64,000 nt of DNA from an uncultured Eubacterium sp. (lineage in GTDB: Bacteria; Bacillota; Clostridia; Lachnospirales; Lachnospiraceae): the NCBI GenBank assembly GCA_945946665.1, contig CAMEWO010000002.1, positions 87,540 through 151,539 on the forward strand. The letters are read 5' to 3'. The notes beneath the pieces were generated by a model. The model was not told the DNA's origin, did not search any database, and saw nothing but the letters and a program-made list of their open reading frames with translations. The translations under genes were made by a program, and so were the position numbers. Of the stretch, positions 52,776-62,778 are shown piece after piece. The number at the start of each line of letters is the position of its first letter. Position 1 is the stretch's first letter.

Positions 52776-52923
52776 TTATTTCATTTTCAAATTGCTGCTG
52801 GTTGACCAGGCAGGATTGAGAGGCATCAGTTTTCCGGGATGACCAAAGGAGCAGATAGCAGTACCAGAGTCTGTACCTGACTGTAGCCATAATCCTGCGA
52901 CAGCACTGCCTGTACAGTAAATC
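52776..52923 (-). pseudogene. Possible 3' remnant of a protein-coding gene
   Basis: Minus-strand open frame ...PIYCTGSAVAGLWLQSGTDSGTAICSFGHPGKLMPLNPAWSTSSNLKMK*; no start found, upstream side runs into hairpin element C. Confidence 0.35.
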
Positions 52924-53245
52924 GGAACATTAGAAGAAATCACAAGCGGTGGTGTATGTTGGATTACACTTCGCCAGAAGTTGCACGGATTATGGTAGTT
53001 TAGGCTGTACCACTTAAATAGAAACAGGTCACATTAGAAGAAATCTTAGTGCTGCGGCATGTATGGATTACACTTCGCCAACAACTGCACGAATGTCTGA
53101 GCCCCGGTCAGGGGCGAGTTGTCGGGCAGTTGTTGAAATAAGCGAGTGTAATTCATATATGCCGCAACGCTTAGATTCTCTTCGTCGTGACCTGTTTCTA
53201 TTTAAATGGTACAGCCGCAGCTTCTGAAATAAGCGAGTGTTAACC
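52924..53245. repeat. Hairpin element copy C, interrupted by copy B and truncated on the right arm
   Basis: Left AACATTAGAAGAAATC...GGATTACACTTCGCCAGAAGTTGC; right GCAGCTTCTGAAATAAGCGAGTGTTAAC, split by element B. Confidence 0.75.
53003..53216. repeat. Hairpin element copy B, nested inside C
   Basis: GGCTGTACCACTTAAATAGAAACAGGTCAC / GTGACCTGTTTCTATTTAAATGGTACAGCC arms; core shared with copy A. Confidence 0.9.
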
Positions 53246-53255
53246 ACAGTTATTT

Positions 53256-53462
53256 TTAACCCTGTGTTGCAAGATATGTGTTAATTTCTTCCATAAGGTC
53301 ATCACAGTCCATTCCATGAACCATACATGCCTCTTCTATTGTCTCACCAATGGATGATGGGCATCCAACACAGTGCATGCCTGCGCCCATAAGAATTGGA
53401 ACAATTCCTGCATCTATATTAATAGCCTCACCAATTGTAGTGTCCTTGGTAATCTTTGCCAT
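53256..53462 (-). CDS. DUF1858 domain-containing protein (putative redox disulfide protein)
   Basis: [46 protein letters not shown]. Confidence 0.9.
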   Translation of the reverse strand: MAKITKDTTIGEAINIDAGIVPILMGAGMHCVGCPSSIGETIEEACMVHGMDCDDLMEEINTYLATQG

Positions 53463-53671
53463 ATGCTTGTATCCTCCTGAATCTGTAATAATAAAATATA
53501 GGAACTACTATAATAGTATGGACAAAAAATGTCAAGAAAACCATTATAAATTCCTGTTTTAACAACACATGCAACCCTTGAATTGCCAATTACATATTAC
53601 AATAGATGTTGAATTTTCTGATAATATATCGTATAATCATCTAAATACATAATATAAGGAGGATTCCATCA

Positions 53672-53842
53672 ATGGCATACGTTATTAGTGATGAATGCAT
53701 CAGCTGTGGTGCTTGTGCAGCTGAGTGTCCAGTAAGCGCTATCAGCGAGGGCGACGCTCATTACGAGATTAACCCAGATGTGTGTATCGAGTGTGGTGCA
53801 TGTAATTCTACATGTCCTGTTGGTGCACCTAACCCACAGTAG
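53672..53842 (+). CDS. 2[4Fe-4S] ferredoxin, 56 aa
   Basis: Below ORF-track cutoff; MAYVISDECISCGACAAECPVSAISEGDAHYEINPDVCIECGACNSTCPVGAPNPQ, two CxxCxxCxxxCP motifs, RBS AAGGAGG. Confidence 0.96.
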   Translation: MAYVISDECISCGACAAECPVSAISEGDAHYEINPDVCIECGACNSTCPVGAPNPQ

Positions 53843-53851
53843 TTTATTACT

Positions 53852-53888
53852 AAACAGCCAGGTTTCATTAGAAACCTGGCTGTTTTTT
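53852..53888 (+). terminator. Terminator of ferredoxin gene, overlapping the 3' end of dnaB
   Basis: AAACAGCCAGGTTTC-atta-GAAACCTGGCTGTTTTTT. Confidence 0.88.
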
Positions 53889-55241
53889 CTTATCCAGCAG
53901 ATTCGCGAACCTTGTCTGTTCAGGAATCCACGCCATCTTAACAGTGCCTATTGGACCATTTCTCTGCTTGGCGATAATAATCTCAGCGACACCTTTAATC
54001 TCTGTATCTTTGTTATAATAATCATCTCTGTACAGGAACATAACAACATCCGCATCCTGTTCAATAGCTCCAGATTCTCTCAAATCAGAGAGCATTGGTC
54101 TGTGGTCCGGACGCTGTTCCACCGCACGGCTTAACTGTGACAGTGTAACCACAGGAACCTCCAGTTCTCTTGCAAGAGCTTTAAGAGATCTTGAAATATC
54201 TGATATTTCCTGCTGCCTTGACTCTGAACGTGAGCTGCCATTTCCACTCATTAACTGAAGGTAATCGATAATAACCAGTCCCAGGTCATTTTCCATCTTG
54301 TATTTTCTACACTTTGAACGAAGCTCAGATATAGAAATACCTGGTGTATCATCAATAATGAGGTGGGATTTGGCAATACTGTCCGCACCTTCCACCAGCT
54401 TTCCCCAGTCAGAGGAATCAAGCCGTCCCTTCCTTAATTTATCTGCATCAACTGTAGACTCAAGGCTCAGCATTCTGTTAACCAGCTGCACATTAGACAT
54501 TTCCAGTGAGAATATGGCAGTGGTAATTCCCTGCTTAATTGCAACATTTTCAGCAACATTAAGCACAAATGCGGTCTTACCCATAGATGGTCTTGCCGCA
54601 ACTAATATGAAATCTGATGGCTGAAGTCCTGACAGGTAATTATCCAGATCTGTAAATCCAGTCGGAACACCTGTAACATTACCCCTGTTCTTGGCTGCCG
54701 CCTGAATTCTGTCCAAAGCCTCAAGGACAACCTTATCTATAGGAGTATACTCATGGTCTCCCTTATTCTTTACCAGTTCAAATATCTTCTTCTCAGTGTC
54801 AGCCAGAATATCCTCTGTCTTGCTCTCTCCTGCATAGCACTGGGTGGCAATTCCATCATTGACACGGATTATATTTCTAAGAATTGCTTTATCCTTCACA
54901 ATCCCTGCATATTGTCTGATGTTGGCAGAGGTTGGAACTGAATTAAAAAGGTCTCTCAAATGTTCCACACTGTACACTTCCGGTGGAACATTTTTCTCCT
55001 TAAGCCTTTCCTGAAGCGTTACAATATCAACAGATTTCCCCTCGTTATTCATATCTATCATAACAGCAAACATTATTCCATACTGTCTGTGATAGAAATC
55101 ATCCTCATTAAGCATCTCACCAGCTGTAATAATAGCCTGCCTATCCATAATCATGGAACCCACAACTGACTGCTCTGCTTCCAGGCTGTTAGGCATTATT
55201 CTGGTAATTACCGATTCTTCCATACTGCTGTTTCCCTTCAT
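53868..55241 (-). CDS. dnaB: Replicative DNA helicase
   Basis: [14 protein letters not shown]...[20 protein letters not shown]...[11 protein letters not shown]. Confidence 0.97.
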   Translation of the reverse strand: MKGNSSMEESVITRIMPNSLEAEQSVVGSMIMDRQAIITAGEMLNEDDFYHRQYGIMFAVMIDMNNEGKSVDIVTLQERLKEKNVPPEVYSVEHLRDLFNSVPTSANIRQYAGIVKDKAILRNIIRVNDGIATQCYAGESKTEDILADTEKKIFELVKNKGDHEYTPIDKVVLEALDRIQAAAKNRGNVTGVPTGFTDLDNYLSGLQPSDFILVAARPSMGKTAFVLNVAENVAIKQGITTAIFSLEMSNVQLVNRMLSLESTVDADKLRKGRLDSSDWGKLVEGADSIAKSHLIIDDTPGISISELRSKCRKYKMENDLGLVIIDYLQLMSGNGSSRSESRQQEISDISRSLKALARELEVPVVTLSQLSRAVEQRPDHRPMLSDLRESGAIEQDADVVMFLYRDDYYNKDTEIKGVAEIIIAKQRNGPIGTVKMAWIPEQTRFANLLDKKKQPGF

Positions 55242-55684
55242 CCTGCTTCAACTACAACCTTAAGCTTTGCAGTAACATCCTTATGAAGCTTGACAGGAAC
55301 CTCATATGTTCCCAGAGCCTTAATTGATTCATCCAGCTTAAGCTTTTTCTTATCTATGTCAATTCCATTCTGTTCCTTCATTGCAATGGCAATTTCCTTA
55401 GAGGATACTGCTCCAAATGTCTTTCCGCCCTCACCAGTCTTTATAGACAGTTTAACAGAAACACCCTCAACCTTTGTGGCCAGTTCCTTTGCAGCTGCCA
55501 GTTCCTCAGCCTCCTGCTTTGCCTGTCTTGCCTTCTCCAGCTTTAAATCATTAAGATTCTTAGCTGTAGCCTCCAGTCCCAGTTTCTTAGGAAGAACATA
55601 ATTCCTTGCATATCCATCATTAATCTTAACTATCTGCCCCTTTTTTCCCAGGGATTTAACATCTTCAAGTAATATAACTTCCAT
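55238..55684 (-). CDS. rplI: 50S ribosomal protein L9
   Basis: [36 protein letters not shown]. Confidence 0.97.
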   Translation of the reverse strand: MEVILLEDVKSLGKKGQIVKINDGYARNYVLPKKLGLEATAKNLNDLKLEKARQAKQEAEELAAAKELATKVEGVSVKLSIKTGEGGKTFGAVSSKEIAIAMKEQNGIDIDKKKLKLDESIKALGTYEVPVKLHKDVTAKLKVVVEAG

Positions 55685-55685
55685 C

Positions 55686-57758
55686 CTATATATCTCCTTC
55701 CTGTATTAAAGCATCCAACGTATTCTTGATTGTCTGTATAGCCTGGTCAATAGTGCAGTCCCTTAACTGTGCACCTGCGATAGTCATATGTCCGCCGCCT
55801 CCAAGCTTTTCCATAATAATCTGGACATTGACCTCATCAATAGACCTTGCACTTACATATATAACATCATTGTAGGCTGTAACAACAAATGATGCCTTGA
55901 TTCCTGATATATCAAGGAGCTGGTTAGCAGCCTTGGCTCCTCCGATTGTAGGACTGTCCAGTCCCTCCCCGTCAAATACTGATATAGCAAATGCTCCCTT
56001 GTAAACAACAGCATGGCTTACCGCCTGGGCAACAGCAATATATCCCTTCATATCATCACGAAGCATCTTACGCACTCTTGTAATATCAGCCCCATGTCTC
56101 CTTAAGAATGCCACTGCCTCAAATGTTCTAGGACCTGACTTGCTCTGGAATCCATCTGTATCTATACTGATTCCTGCAAACAGTGCATCTGATTCGTATG
56201 GTTTAATCTTAACTCCATCCTCCACATACTGTATCATCTCTGTAATCATCTCTGATGCTGATGAAGCAGATGGGTCAACATATGACAGCACAGCATCTGA
56301 TATAGGGTCACTGCTCTGTCTGTGATGGTCAAATACCATAATCGTCCTGCACATATCAAGAACCTCAGGACACTCTGTCCTGTCAGCCTTATTAACGTCG
56401 ACCACAATTACAGCAGTCTGCATATCCACATATTCAGGTGCTTCCTCCTTTGTAAGGAACATATCTTCAGGATACTCTTCATTGTTCCTGAATCTGTCCA
56501 TGAAAGGCTTCACGCTGGAAGTCACATCATTTATTATAATGTGGGCATTCTTCCCAAGCCTTCTGCATATTACATATATACCCACTGCTGATCCAAATGA
56601 ATCAATATCTGCTATCTTGTGTCCCATAATAAGCACATTGCTTGTAGTTTCAAGAATCTGCCTTAAAGCATGAGCCTTCACACGAACCTTAACTCTGGTA
56701 TTCTTCTCCTGCTGCTGACTCTTGCCACCATAGTACAGAATCTTCTCTCCATCCTTGACAACAGCCTGGTCACCGCCTCGTCCAAGAGCAAGATCCATGG
56801 CAGCCTTAGACATGTCATAACATCTGGCGTAATCACCACCACCTGTACCAATTCCGATACTTAAAGTTATTGACATATCATTTCCAATCTTAACATTCTT
56901 AATATCCTCCAGAAGGCTGAACTTATCAGCCATAAGCTTCTCAAGATACTGGTATCTGAACACGGCAATATACTTATCCTTCTCCAGCTTTCTTACAACA
57001 GCTGCTCCTGTGGCAAAATATTTGTTAACTCTCTTGTCAACCAGACCTACGAATAATGATCTTCTTACATCATCCACCCTCTCCAGGGCTTCCTCGTAAT
57101 TATCAATATATATAAGACCAACGACGAATCTTTCATTCTTTATTTTTCTGATATAAGTATTAATGTCAGTCTCGTCAAACATATACATGGCAATAAGAGA
57201 ATTATCTGCAAGAGCCTCAGTAATATCCATGTTATGTGATAATTCGCCGATAATAATTCTCTTAAGCTCTACTTTGTAATCTCTCTCATTACTTGTAAGC
57301 CTCAATTCCTTAGTCTCGCCCTGTCCCGGAAAATCCTTAAGGCTGATTTCAGGAAATACTGTATCTACATGCCCTGTGAAGTTTTTCCCCTTACCAGTAA
57401 CATCCTGCATCATCCTGTTCATCCACAGCATTCTTCCGCTGTTATCCAGCAATGCATATGGAATTCCCAGATCAAACAGCATCTGTCTCTGTACCTGTGA
57501 ATACCCTGACGCAAATTCAATTATTTCATGCATGAACACCGGACGAAGATATACAAGCACAGCGCCATAAACAAGAACATATACTATGGTTATGATTCCC
57601 ATAACTGTTGCATTAGCAACATTGGCAATGTTCATAACCACCGTGCCTATAATTAACAGTATTCCAAGAACAGCAGGCCAGTAAATCATGAATTTCATCC
57701 TGCCGGTCAGTCTTTTTGTTTTGATTTTACGCTTATTTCCAGCCATAATCCACCTCAT
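55686..57758 (-). CDS. gdpP: DHH family cyclic-di-AMP phosphodiesterase (GdpP-like)
   Basis: Two N-terminal TMs, degenerate GGDEF-like region, [46 protein letters not shown]. Confidence 0.93.
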   Translation of the reverse strand: MRWIMAGNKRKIKTKRLTGRMKFMIYWPAVLGILLIIGTVVMNIANVANATVMGIITIVYVLVYGAVLVYLRPVFMHEIIEFASGYSQVQRQMLFDLGIPYALLDNSGRMLWMNRMMQDVTGKGKNFTGHVDTVFPEISLKDFPGQGETKELRLTSNERDYKVELKRIIIGELSHNMDITEALADNSLIAMYMFDETDINTYIRKIKNERFVVGLIYIDNYEEALERVDDVRRSLFVGLVDKRVNKYFATGAAVVRKLEKDKYIAVFRYQYLEKLMADKFSLLEDIKNVKIGNDMSITLSIGIGTGGGDYARCYDMSKAAMDLALGRGGDQAVVKDGEKILYYGGKSQQQEKNTRVKVRVKAHALRQILETTSNVLIMGHKIADIDSFGSAVGIYVICRRLGKNAHIIINDVTSSVKPFMDRFRNNEEYPEDMFLTKEEAPEYVDMQTAVIVVDVNKADRTECPEVLDMCRTIMVFDHHRQSSDPISDAVLSYVDPSASSASEMITEMIQYVEDGVKIKPYESDALFAGISIDTDGFQSKSGPRTFEAVAFLRRHGADITRVRKMLRDDMKGYIAVAQAVSHAVVYKGAFAISVFDGEGLDSPTIGGAKAANQLLDISGIKASFVVTAYNDVIYVSARSIDEVNVQIIMEKLGGGGHMTIAGAQLRDCTIDQAIQTIKNTLDALIQEGDI

Positions 57759-57866
57759 GTCCCATTAAATAACAGAACCACATAGTTGTATGTATTATAG
57801 CATTTTATTATAAAATATGCTACAAAAAAAGTGCCAGCCATATATGACTAGCACTTTCAAAACCTA

Positions 57867-58130
57867 TTATTCTACGCTATATGGAAGCAAAGCAATGTGA
57901 CGTGCTCTCTTAACAGCTACTGTAAGAGCTCTCTGGTGCTTTGCACAGTTGCCTGTAATTCTTCTTGGAAGAATCTTTCCTCTCTCAGAGATGAACTTTC
58001 TTAACATAGCAACATCTTTATAATCTAAAGCCTTGTTTGCGTCAGCACAAAATGCGCAAACTTTCTTTCTTCTACGCATAGGTCTTCTTCTCATCTGACC
58101 TTCTGGTCTCTCAGCCTTCTTTTCTGGCAT
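57867..58130 (-). CDS. rpsR: 30S ribosomal protein S18
   Basis: [62 protein letters not shown]. Confidence 0.97.
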   Translation of the reverse strand: MPEKKAERPEGQMRRRPMRRRKKVCAFCADANKALDYKDVAMLRKFISERGKILPRRITGNCAKHQRALTVAVKRARHIALLPYSVE

Positions 58131-58147
58131 ATCAATTTACCTCCTGT

Positions 58148-58597
58148 TTAATTAAAAGGCAAACCTTCGTCTTCTACTCCATCAGGAATATTCATAAATC
58201 CGTCACCAGCTGGTGTTGAAGGATTAGATCTGGATGGGGCATATGCAGAATCACTGCCCTGTGAAGATTTGCTCTCTGCAAATTCCTGGTCATCAACAAC
58301 CACATCAGTAGTGTAAACCCTCTGACCGTCCTTATTAGTGTAGCTTCCTGTCTGGATTCTTCCACTAACAACAAGCTTAGTTCCCTGGTGAAGATACTTC
58401 TCAGCAAATTCTGCTGATTTACCAAATGCAACACAGCTGATGAAATCTGCTGTCTGCTCATTAGGGTCACCTGTTCTTGAACGTCTTCTGTCTACTGCTA
58501 ATGTATATCTTGCAACTGCCATTGAGCCATCACCGCTCTGTGAATAACGGACTTCAGGATCTCTGGTAAGTCTTCCCATTAAAATTACTCTATTCAT
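58148..58597 (-). CDS. ssb: Single-stranded DNA-binding protein
   Basis: MNRVILMGRLTRDPEVRYSQSGDGSMAVARYTLAVDR...DEGLPFN. Confidence 0.97.
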   Translation of the reverse strand: MNRVILMGRLTRDPEVRYSQSGDGSMAVARYTLAVDRRRSRTGDPNEQTADFISCVAFGKSAEFAEKYLHQGTKLVVSGRIQTGSYTNKDGQRVYTTDVVVDDQEFAESKSSQGSDSAYAPSRSNPSTPAGDGFMNIPDGVEDEGLPFN

Positions 58598-58649
58598 GAC
58601 TTTTCTCCTATTCTATAAAAGAGTTGGTAAGCCAAACTGGGATTAATAA

Positions 58650-58937
58650 TTACTCTCCATCTTTAACGATTAAGAATCTAATTACATTCTCCATGATACG
58701 AATTCTGTTCTCAACTTCTGCTGGGCAAGTTGCATCTGCCTCAAACTTAATGAAGTTGTAAAAGCCTTCGCTCATATGCTGAATATCATATGCAAGCTTC
58801 TTCTTCTCAACTGTGCCTGCATCAGTAATAGTTCCACCGAAACGAGTGATCAAATCCTTAACCTGCTCGATTGTAGCATTTCTCACTTCATCCTCGACGT
58901 TTGCACTTACAACTACTGCTAATTCATACTTATTCAT
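58650..58937 (-). CDS. rpsF: 30S ribosomal protein S6
   Basis: MNKYELAVVVSANVEDEVRNATIEQVKDLITRFGG. Confidence 0.96.
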   Translation of the reverse strand: MNKYELAVVVSANVEDEVRNATIEQVKDLITRFGGTITDAGTVEKKKLAYDIQHMSEGFYNFIKFEADATCPAEVENRIRIMENVIRFLIVKDGE

Positions 58938-59020
58938 TCTACGTCGCACCTCCTTCTGGTCTCTGGCCCTTTCTATCCTTCACAGTGAAAGAGCAAGGAA
59001 AATATATATCACGAGATGCT

Positions 59021-59049
59021 AGTATACCATAAGAAATTATTATTTACAA
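59021..59049 (-). promoter_or_regulatory. Sigma-70-type promoter of rpsF-ssb-rpsR
   Basis: minus strand TTGTAA-17 nt-TATACT. Confidence 0.65.
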
Positions 59050-59228
59050 GCTTTTTTTATATTTTTTGTACTTTTTTCAACCAATGTTCTGCTGACCATA
59101 ATATCATGGCCACACCCACAGCATTTCAACTTGAAATCAGCTCCAACCCGGAGAATCTCCCAGTCAGAACTGCCACAGGGATGTTTTTTCTTCAATGTCA
59201 CTGTATCGCCTACATCATATACAATCAT
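59040..59228 (-). CDS. DUF951 domain-containing protein
   Basis: YDVGDTVTLKKKHPCGSSDWEILRVGADFKLKCCGCGHDIMVSR. Confidence 0.92.
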   Translation of the reverse strand: MIVYDVGDTVTLKKKHPCGSSDWEILRVGADFKLKCCGCGHDIMVSRTLVEKSTKNIKKACK

Positions 59229-59298
59229 AACCTAATCGTTCCAATCAAAATTTTTTCCAGCGCAATCAGGCAAAAACCAGGTAAACATCAGACAGTAA

Positions 59299-60087
59299 TC
59301 AGTCTTTAATAAGTCCAAATACCTGACCAAGAGGCTTATGTATAAGAAGATCAGCCTTCCTGTCATATGGTGTCTCAGACTTGTTAATAAGCACCAGTTT
59401 ATTTCCCTGATAGTAATCTATAAGTCCTGCAGCAGGATACACTCCAAGAGATGTGCCTCCTACAATAAGGACATCAGCTCCCATAATAAGCCTTACTGCC
59501 TCATTAATGTTATTCTCATCCAGACCTTCCTCATACAGAACCACATCAGGCTTGATTCTTCCACCACATGAGCACACCGGTATGATGCCATTCTGGGAAT
59601 CCAGCATAGCTTCTAATCCATAGAACTTATGGCATCTTTCACAGTAATTTCTTAGTACACTGCCGTGAAGCTCAATTACATTACTGCTTCCAGCCTTCTG
59701 GTGAAGCCCGTCAATATTCTGGGTAACAATACCTTTAAGTTTCCCTTTTTTCTCCAGTTCTGCCAGCTTAATATGAGTTGTAGATGGCTGTGCATCCGGG
59801 AAAAGCATCTTATTTCTGTAGAACCTGAAAAACTCTTCTGGTTTTCTCATATAAAAGCTATGGCTTAATATAGTCTCTGGCGGATAATCATACTGCTGGT
59901 TATACAAACCGTCAACACTTCTGAAATCCGGTATTCCGCTTTCTGTGGAAACTCCTGCGCCACCGAAGAATACAATATTATCAGATTCATCAACCCACTC
60001 AAGAAACTTCTCCACATCAGGTTCCTTAGTGGCACCTTCTCCAGACCTTAACTCATCCATCATCTTACTATCCATAACTAACCCCAT
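59299..60087 (-). CDS. NAD-dependent protein deacylase (Sir2 family)
   Basis: VFFGGAGVSTESGIPDFRS...VTQNIDGLHQKAGS...ELHGSV...VLIVGGTSLGVYPA. Confidence 0.96.
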   Translation of the reverse strand: MGLVMDSKMMDELRSGEGATKEPDVEKFLEWVDESDNIVFFGGAGVSTESGIPDFRSVDGLYNQQYDYPPETILSHSFYMRKPEEFFRFYRNKMLFPDAQPSTTHIKLAELEKKGKLKGIVTQNIDGLHQKAGSSNVIELHGSVLRNYCERCHKFYGLEAMLDSQNGIIPVCSCGGRIKPDVVLYEEGLDENNINEAVRLIMGADVLIVGGTSLGVYPAAGLIDYYQGNKLVLINKSETPYDRKADLLIHKPLGQVFGLIKD

Positions 60088-60103
60088 TTCTGGTTATAAA
60101 AAG

Positions 60104-60688
60104 CTACTGGTTAATAATTACTCCCAGGACATAGCAGCCCTGCTTATCCAGATTCTTAACCTTCTGCTCGGCAGACATCTCACTATAGTCAGACTGCTGA
60201 AGCATCAGGACAGCTCTGTCACAGCCTGCCGCTGCCTTGCCAGTTTCATCTGAATACACTACAACATAGTCATAATCCAGATAATTATCTGCAAAATCAC
60301 GGAGTCTGCTGCTTTCCACATCCTTCACATTAATTAATCCTGTCTGTCCAGTAAATACAACGTCAAAATCACTCCTGTTAGTTACACATACCAGGTCTCT
60401 TGCATCCTCACTGCCTGAAAGATAGCTTGTGACACCCTTAAGGTCTTTTCCCAGTCTGTACTTTGAAAGGAACAGTTCATCGCTCATATCACAGTCAATA
60501 AATAATACACTTTTTCCAAGTTCATGTATGGTACCTGCCAGCTTAAATGCCATCATGGCGTCTCCTACAATTCCAAGCACCGTATTCTCAGAATCCATCA
60601 TTCCTAAAACCTTATTGGCAGATGACAGATATCCGTCATGCTCACTGTCTGTCATTTTTAAAAGTTTCTCAACATTCACACTAAACAT
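60104..60688 (-). CDS. Degenerate CpsD/BY-kinase-like P-loop protein
   Basis: LGIVGDAMMAFKLAGTIHELGKSVLFIDCDMSDELF...DYDYVVVYSDET; no Walker A lysine pattern. Confidence 0.5.
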   Translation of the reverse strand: MFSVNVEKLLKMTDSEHDGYLSSANKVLGMMDSENTVLGIVGDAMMAFKLAGTIHELGKSVLFIDCDMSDELFLSKYRLGKDLKGVTSYLSGSEDARDLVCVTNRSDFDVVFTGQTGLINVKDVESSRLRDFADNYLDYDYVVVYSDETGKAAAGCDRAVLMLQQSDYSEMSAEQKVKNLDKQGCYVLGVIINQ

Positions 60689-60702
60689 TCTACTGTCACC
60701 CC

Positions 60703-61830
60703 TTACTTCCTGATTATTCCAATTACCTCTGCACTTGAACGCATGGTCTTTCCCTTGCTTTCCTTCACTGCTTCTGCAGCTGCCTGTGGAGCTTCACTTG
60801 CTGCAGCTTCTGTCTCTGCTAATGCATCTTCTGGTGCTCCATACCCGTACGCCATATCACTGACTGGTGCCTCTGAAGCCATTCCATCTGAAGAATTGTA
60901 TGAATCTGAAGGCGCGTCTGCTCCTGTTACTGATGCAGCTGTATATGCAGTATCTGCTGCAGCTGCATAGCCTGTTCCAGCAGATGACATATGTGGTGCT
61001 TCTGAAACCATCCCCGGATTGCTTGAAGCTGACTCATATACATATTCATGTCTCTCTGGTTCTCTTGAAGCTGCAACCTCTTCATCAGCTAACGAATCCT
61101 CATCAAGCTCATCCTCTTCCTGCTTACCACCGAATCCTGCTGACTGTGCAGGATGTCCCTGTCCACCGCCCTGCTGGCTGTGGTATACATTTCTATCATA
61201 TGGAAGCATATTGAGATTAGCCTGCATAAGCTGGCCATATTTTCTTTCATACTCCATCTCGTCATCTGAATCGTCTTCATCCTTAAATGCATTCATGACA
61301 AATATAACAATAAGTTCAATAATAAGGCATATTGCTGCAACAACGGCTGCTATAATTGCAGTATTTCTATACAGATAAGGTTTTACCACAATATTGCTTT
61401 CGTCACCATACTGAAGCACCTGAATAGACTGAACTGCCACAATATTTGTTGTCTTCACGGCATTCTTGGCAATGGCATCTACATATGTCTTAGCTGTAGT
61501 CTGGTCAGGGTTAGTTATTGTAAGTTCAATGATATTGCTGTTAGGTACTGTCTTCACTGTGAGATACTGTGCAATATCTTCAGATGTTCCGGCAGTTTTC
61601 TGGGCAGCCTCAATCACAACATTGCTCTTGAAAACTATCTCAAAATCCTTAACCAGTCCTCCATCTGTAGCTCTTACTGTAGCTTCATTGGCCTCCCCTG
61701 GTGTAACTATAATCTTGGCTGTTGATGTATACATTGAAGTAGTTGTGGTACTTTCAAATATATATCCACCAATAGCTCCCAGAATTGTTACAATAATCAG
61801 AATCAATGCGCATCTTGAAAACTTTTTCAT
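60703..61830 (-). CDS. Wzz/YveK-like polysaccharide co-polymerase
   Basis: N-term TM, TSTAKIIVTPGEANEATVRATDGGLVKDFEIVFKSNVVIEAA..., second TM, long acidic/Ala-rich tail. Confidence 0.75.
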   Translation of the reverse strand: MKKFSRCALILIIVTILGAIGGYIFESTTTTSMYTSTAKIIVTPGEANEATVRATDGGLVKDFEIVFKSNVVIEAAQKTAGTSEDIAQYLTVKTVPNSNIIELTITNPDQTTAKTYVDAIAKNAVKTTNIVAVQSIQVLQYGDESNIVVKPYLYRNTAIIAAVVAAICLIIELIVIFVMNAFKDEDDSDDEMEYERKYGQLMQANLNMLPYDRNVYHSQQGGGQGHPAQSAGFGGKQEEDELDEDSLADEEVAASREPERHEYVYESASSNPGMVSEAPHMSSAGTGYAAAADTAYTAASVTGADAPSDSYNSSDGMASEAPVSDMAYGYGAPEDALAETEAAASEAPQAAAEAVKESKGKTMRSSAEVIGIIRK

Positions 61831-61848
61831 GTGTTTTGCACTCCTTTA

Positions 61849-62769
61849 TTAACTGTATAGTTTTGCAGGATATTTACCCTCTGAAATCAACTTGTTAACT
61901 GACTGCACAACAAGAGGTTTATCCTCCTTGTATGTCACGCCAAACCATTTATCTCTTGTCTCAAGAATAGATACATTAGCACGTCCTGCCTTGATTAATG
62001 AATCTACTACGGATGGCAGGAGGTACTCACTCTTAATGTCTCCCTCTTTAATTCCACTCAAAAATGTGGTAAAACCAGTCTCCAGTTCATTGAAGAAATC
62101 TGGTGTAAATCCCCACATATTCATAGATACATAGCTTTCAGGATTAATTGCAGTAAGCTTGCCATCTGCATCCTCTACAGCGGCTCCGGTAGCTGTTTTT
62201 ACAAGTCCTCCGGTCTCATTAACTCCTATCAGGTGACCACAGTCATCCATTACACATACTCCTCTTGTAACAGCCCCATTCTCGCTTAAGGTATTTCCAA
62301 GAATGAATCCTGCCATACAGAACTCAAACTCTTTATCAGATGGATGTTCTTCTACAAGATAATCGTGAATTAGCTTAAATGCCTGTTTACCATAATAATC
62401 ATCTGCATTTATTACAAGAAATGGCTCCTTGACAATATCCTTACATGCAAGGATTGCCTGTCCTGTTCCCCATGGTTTGGTACGTTCGGCAGGCTTGCTG
62501 AACCCTTCCGGAAGTGCATCAAGCTCCTGAAATGCATATTCAACAGGAATAACTTTAGAAATCCTGTCACCAATTACTTCTTTAAATGTGTCAAATAAAT
62601 CTCTTCTTGTTACGAAAACGACCTTATTAAATCCGGCTTCAATTGCATCATATATAGAATAATCCATTATTATCTCGCCGTTAGGTCCCATAGGCTCCAG
62701 CTGTTTAATTCCACCGCCAAAACGGCTTCCCATTCCAGCCGCCATAATTACCAAAGTTGTTGATTTCAT
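61849..62769 (-). CDS. Sugar nucleotidyltransferase
   Basis: TTLVIMAAGMGSRFGGGIKQLEPMGPNGEIIMDYSIYDA. Confidence 0.85.
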   Translation of the reverse strand: MKSTTLVIMAAGMGSRFGGGIKQLEPMGPNGEIIMDYSIYDAIEAGFNKVVFVTRRDLFDTFKEVIGDRISKVIPVEYAFQELDALPEGFSKPAERTKPWGTGQAILACKDIVKEPFLVINADDYYGKQAFKLIHDYLVEEHPSDKEFEFCMAGFILGNTLSENGAVTRGVCVMDDCGHLIGVNETGGLVKTATGAAVEDADGKLTAINPESYVSMNMWGFTPDFFNELETGFTTFLSGIKEGDIKSEYLLPSVVDSLIKAGRANVSILETRDKWFGVTYKEDKPLVVQSVNKLISEGKYPAKLYS

Positions 62770-62778
62770 TTTTCCTCC

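Noticed and set aside
49211-53245. Integron attC sites or a retron msr-msd as explanation for the long hairpins
   Set aside because: No integrase or reverse transcriptase is visible in the window, and no attC R/L box consensus pair could be recognised; kept as unexplained structured repeats instead.
58938-59020. S6:S18-responsive ribosomal leader upstream of rpsF
   Set aside because: A GCTCTTTC/GAAAGGGC stem is possible, but the diagnostic conserved loop/bulge features could not be identified by eye.
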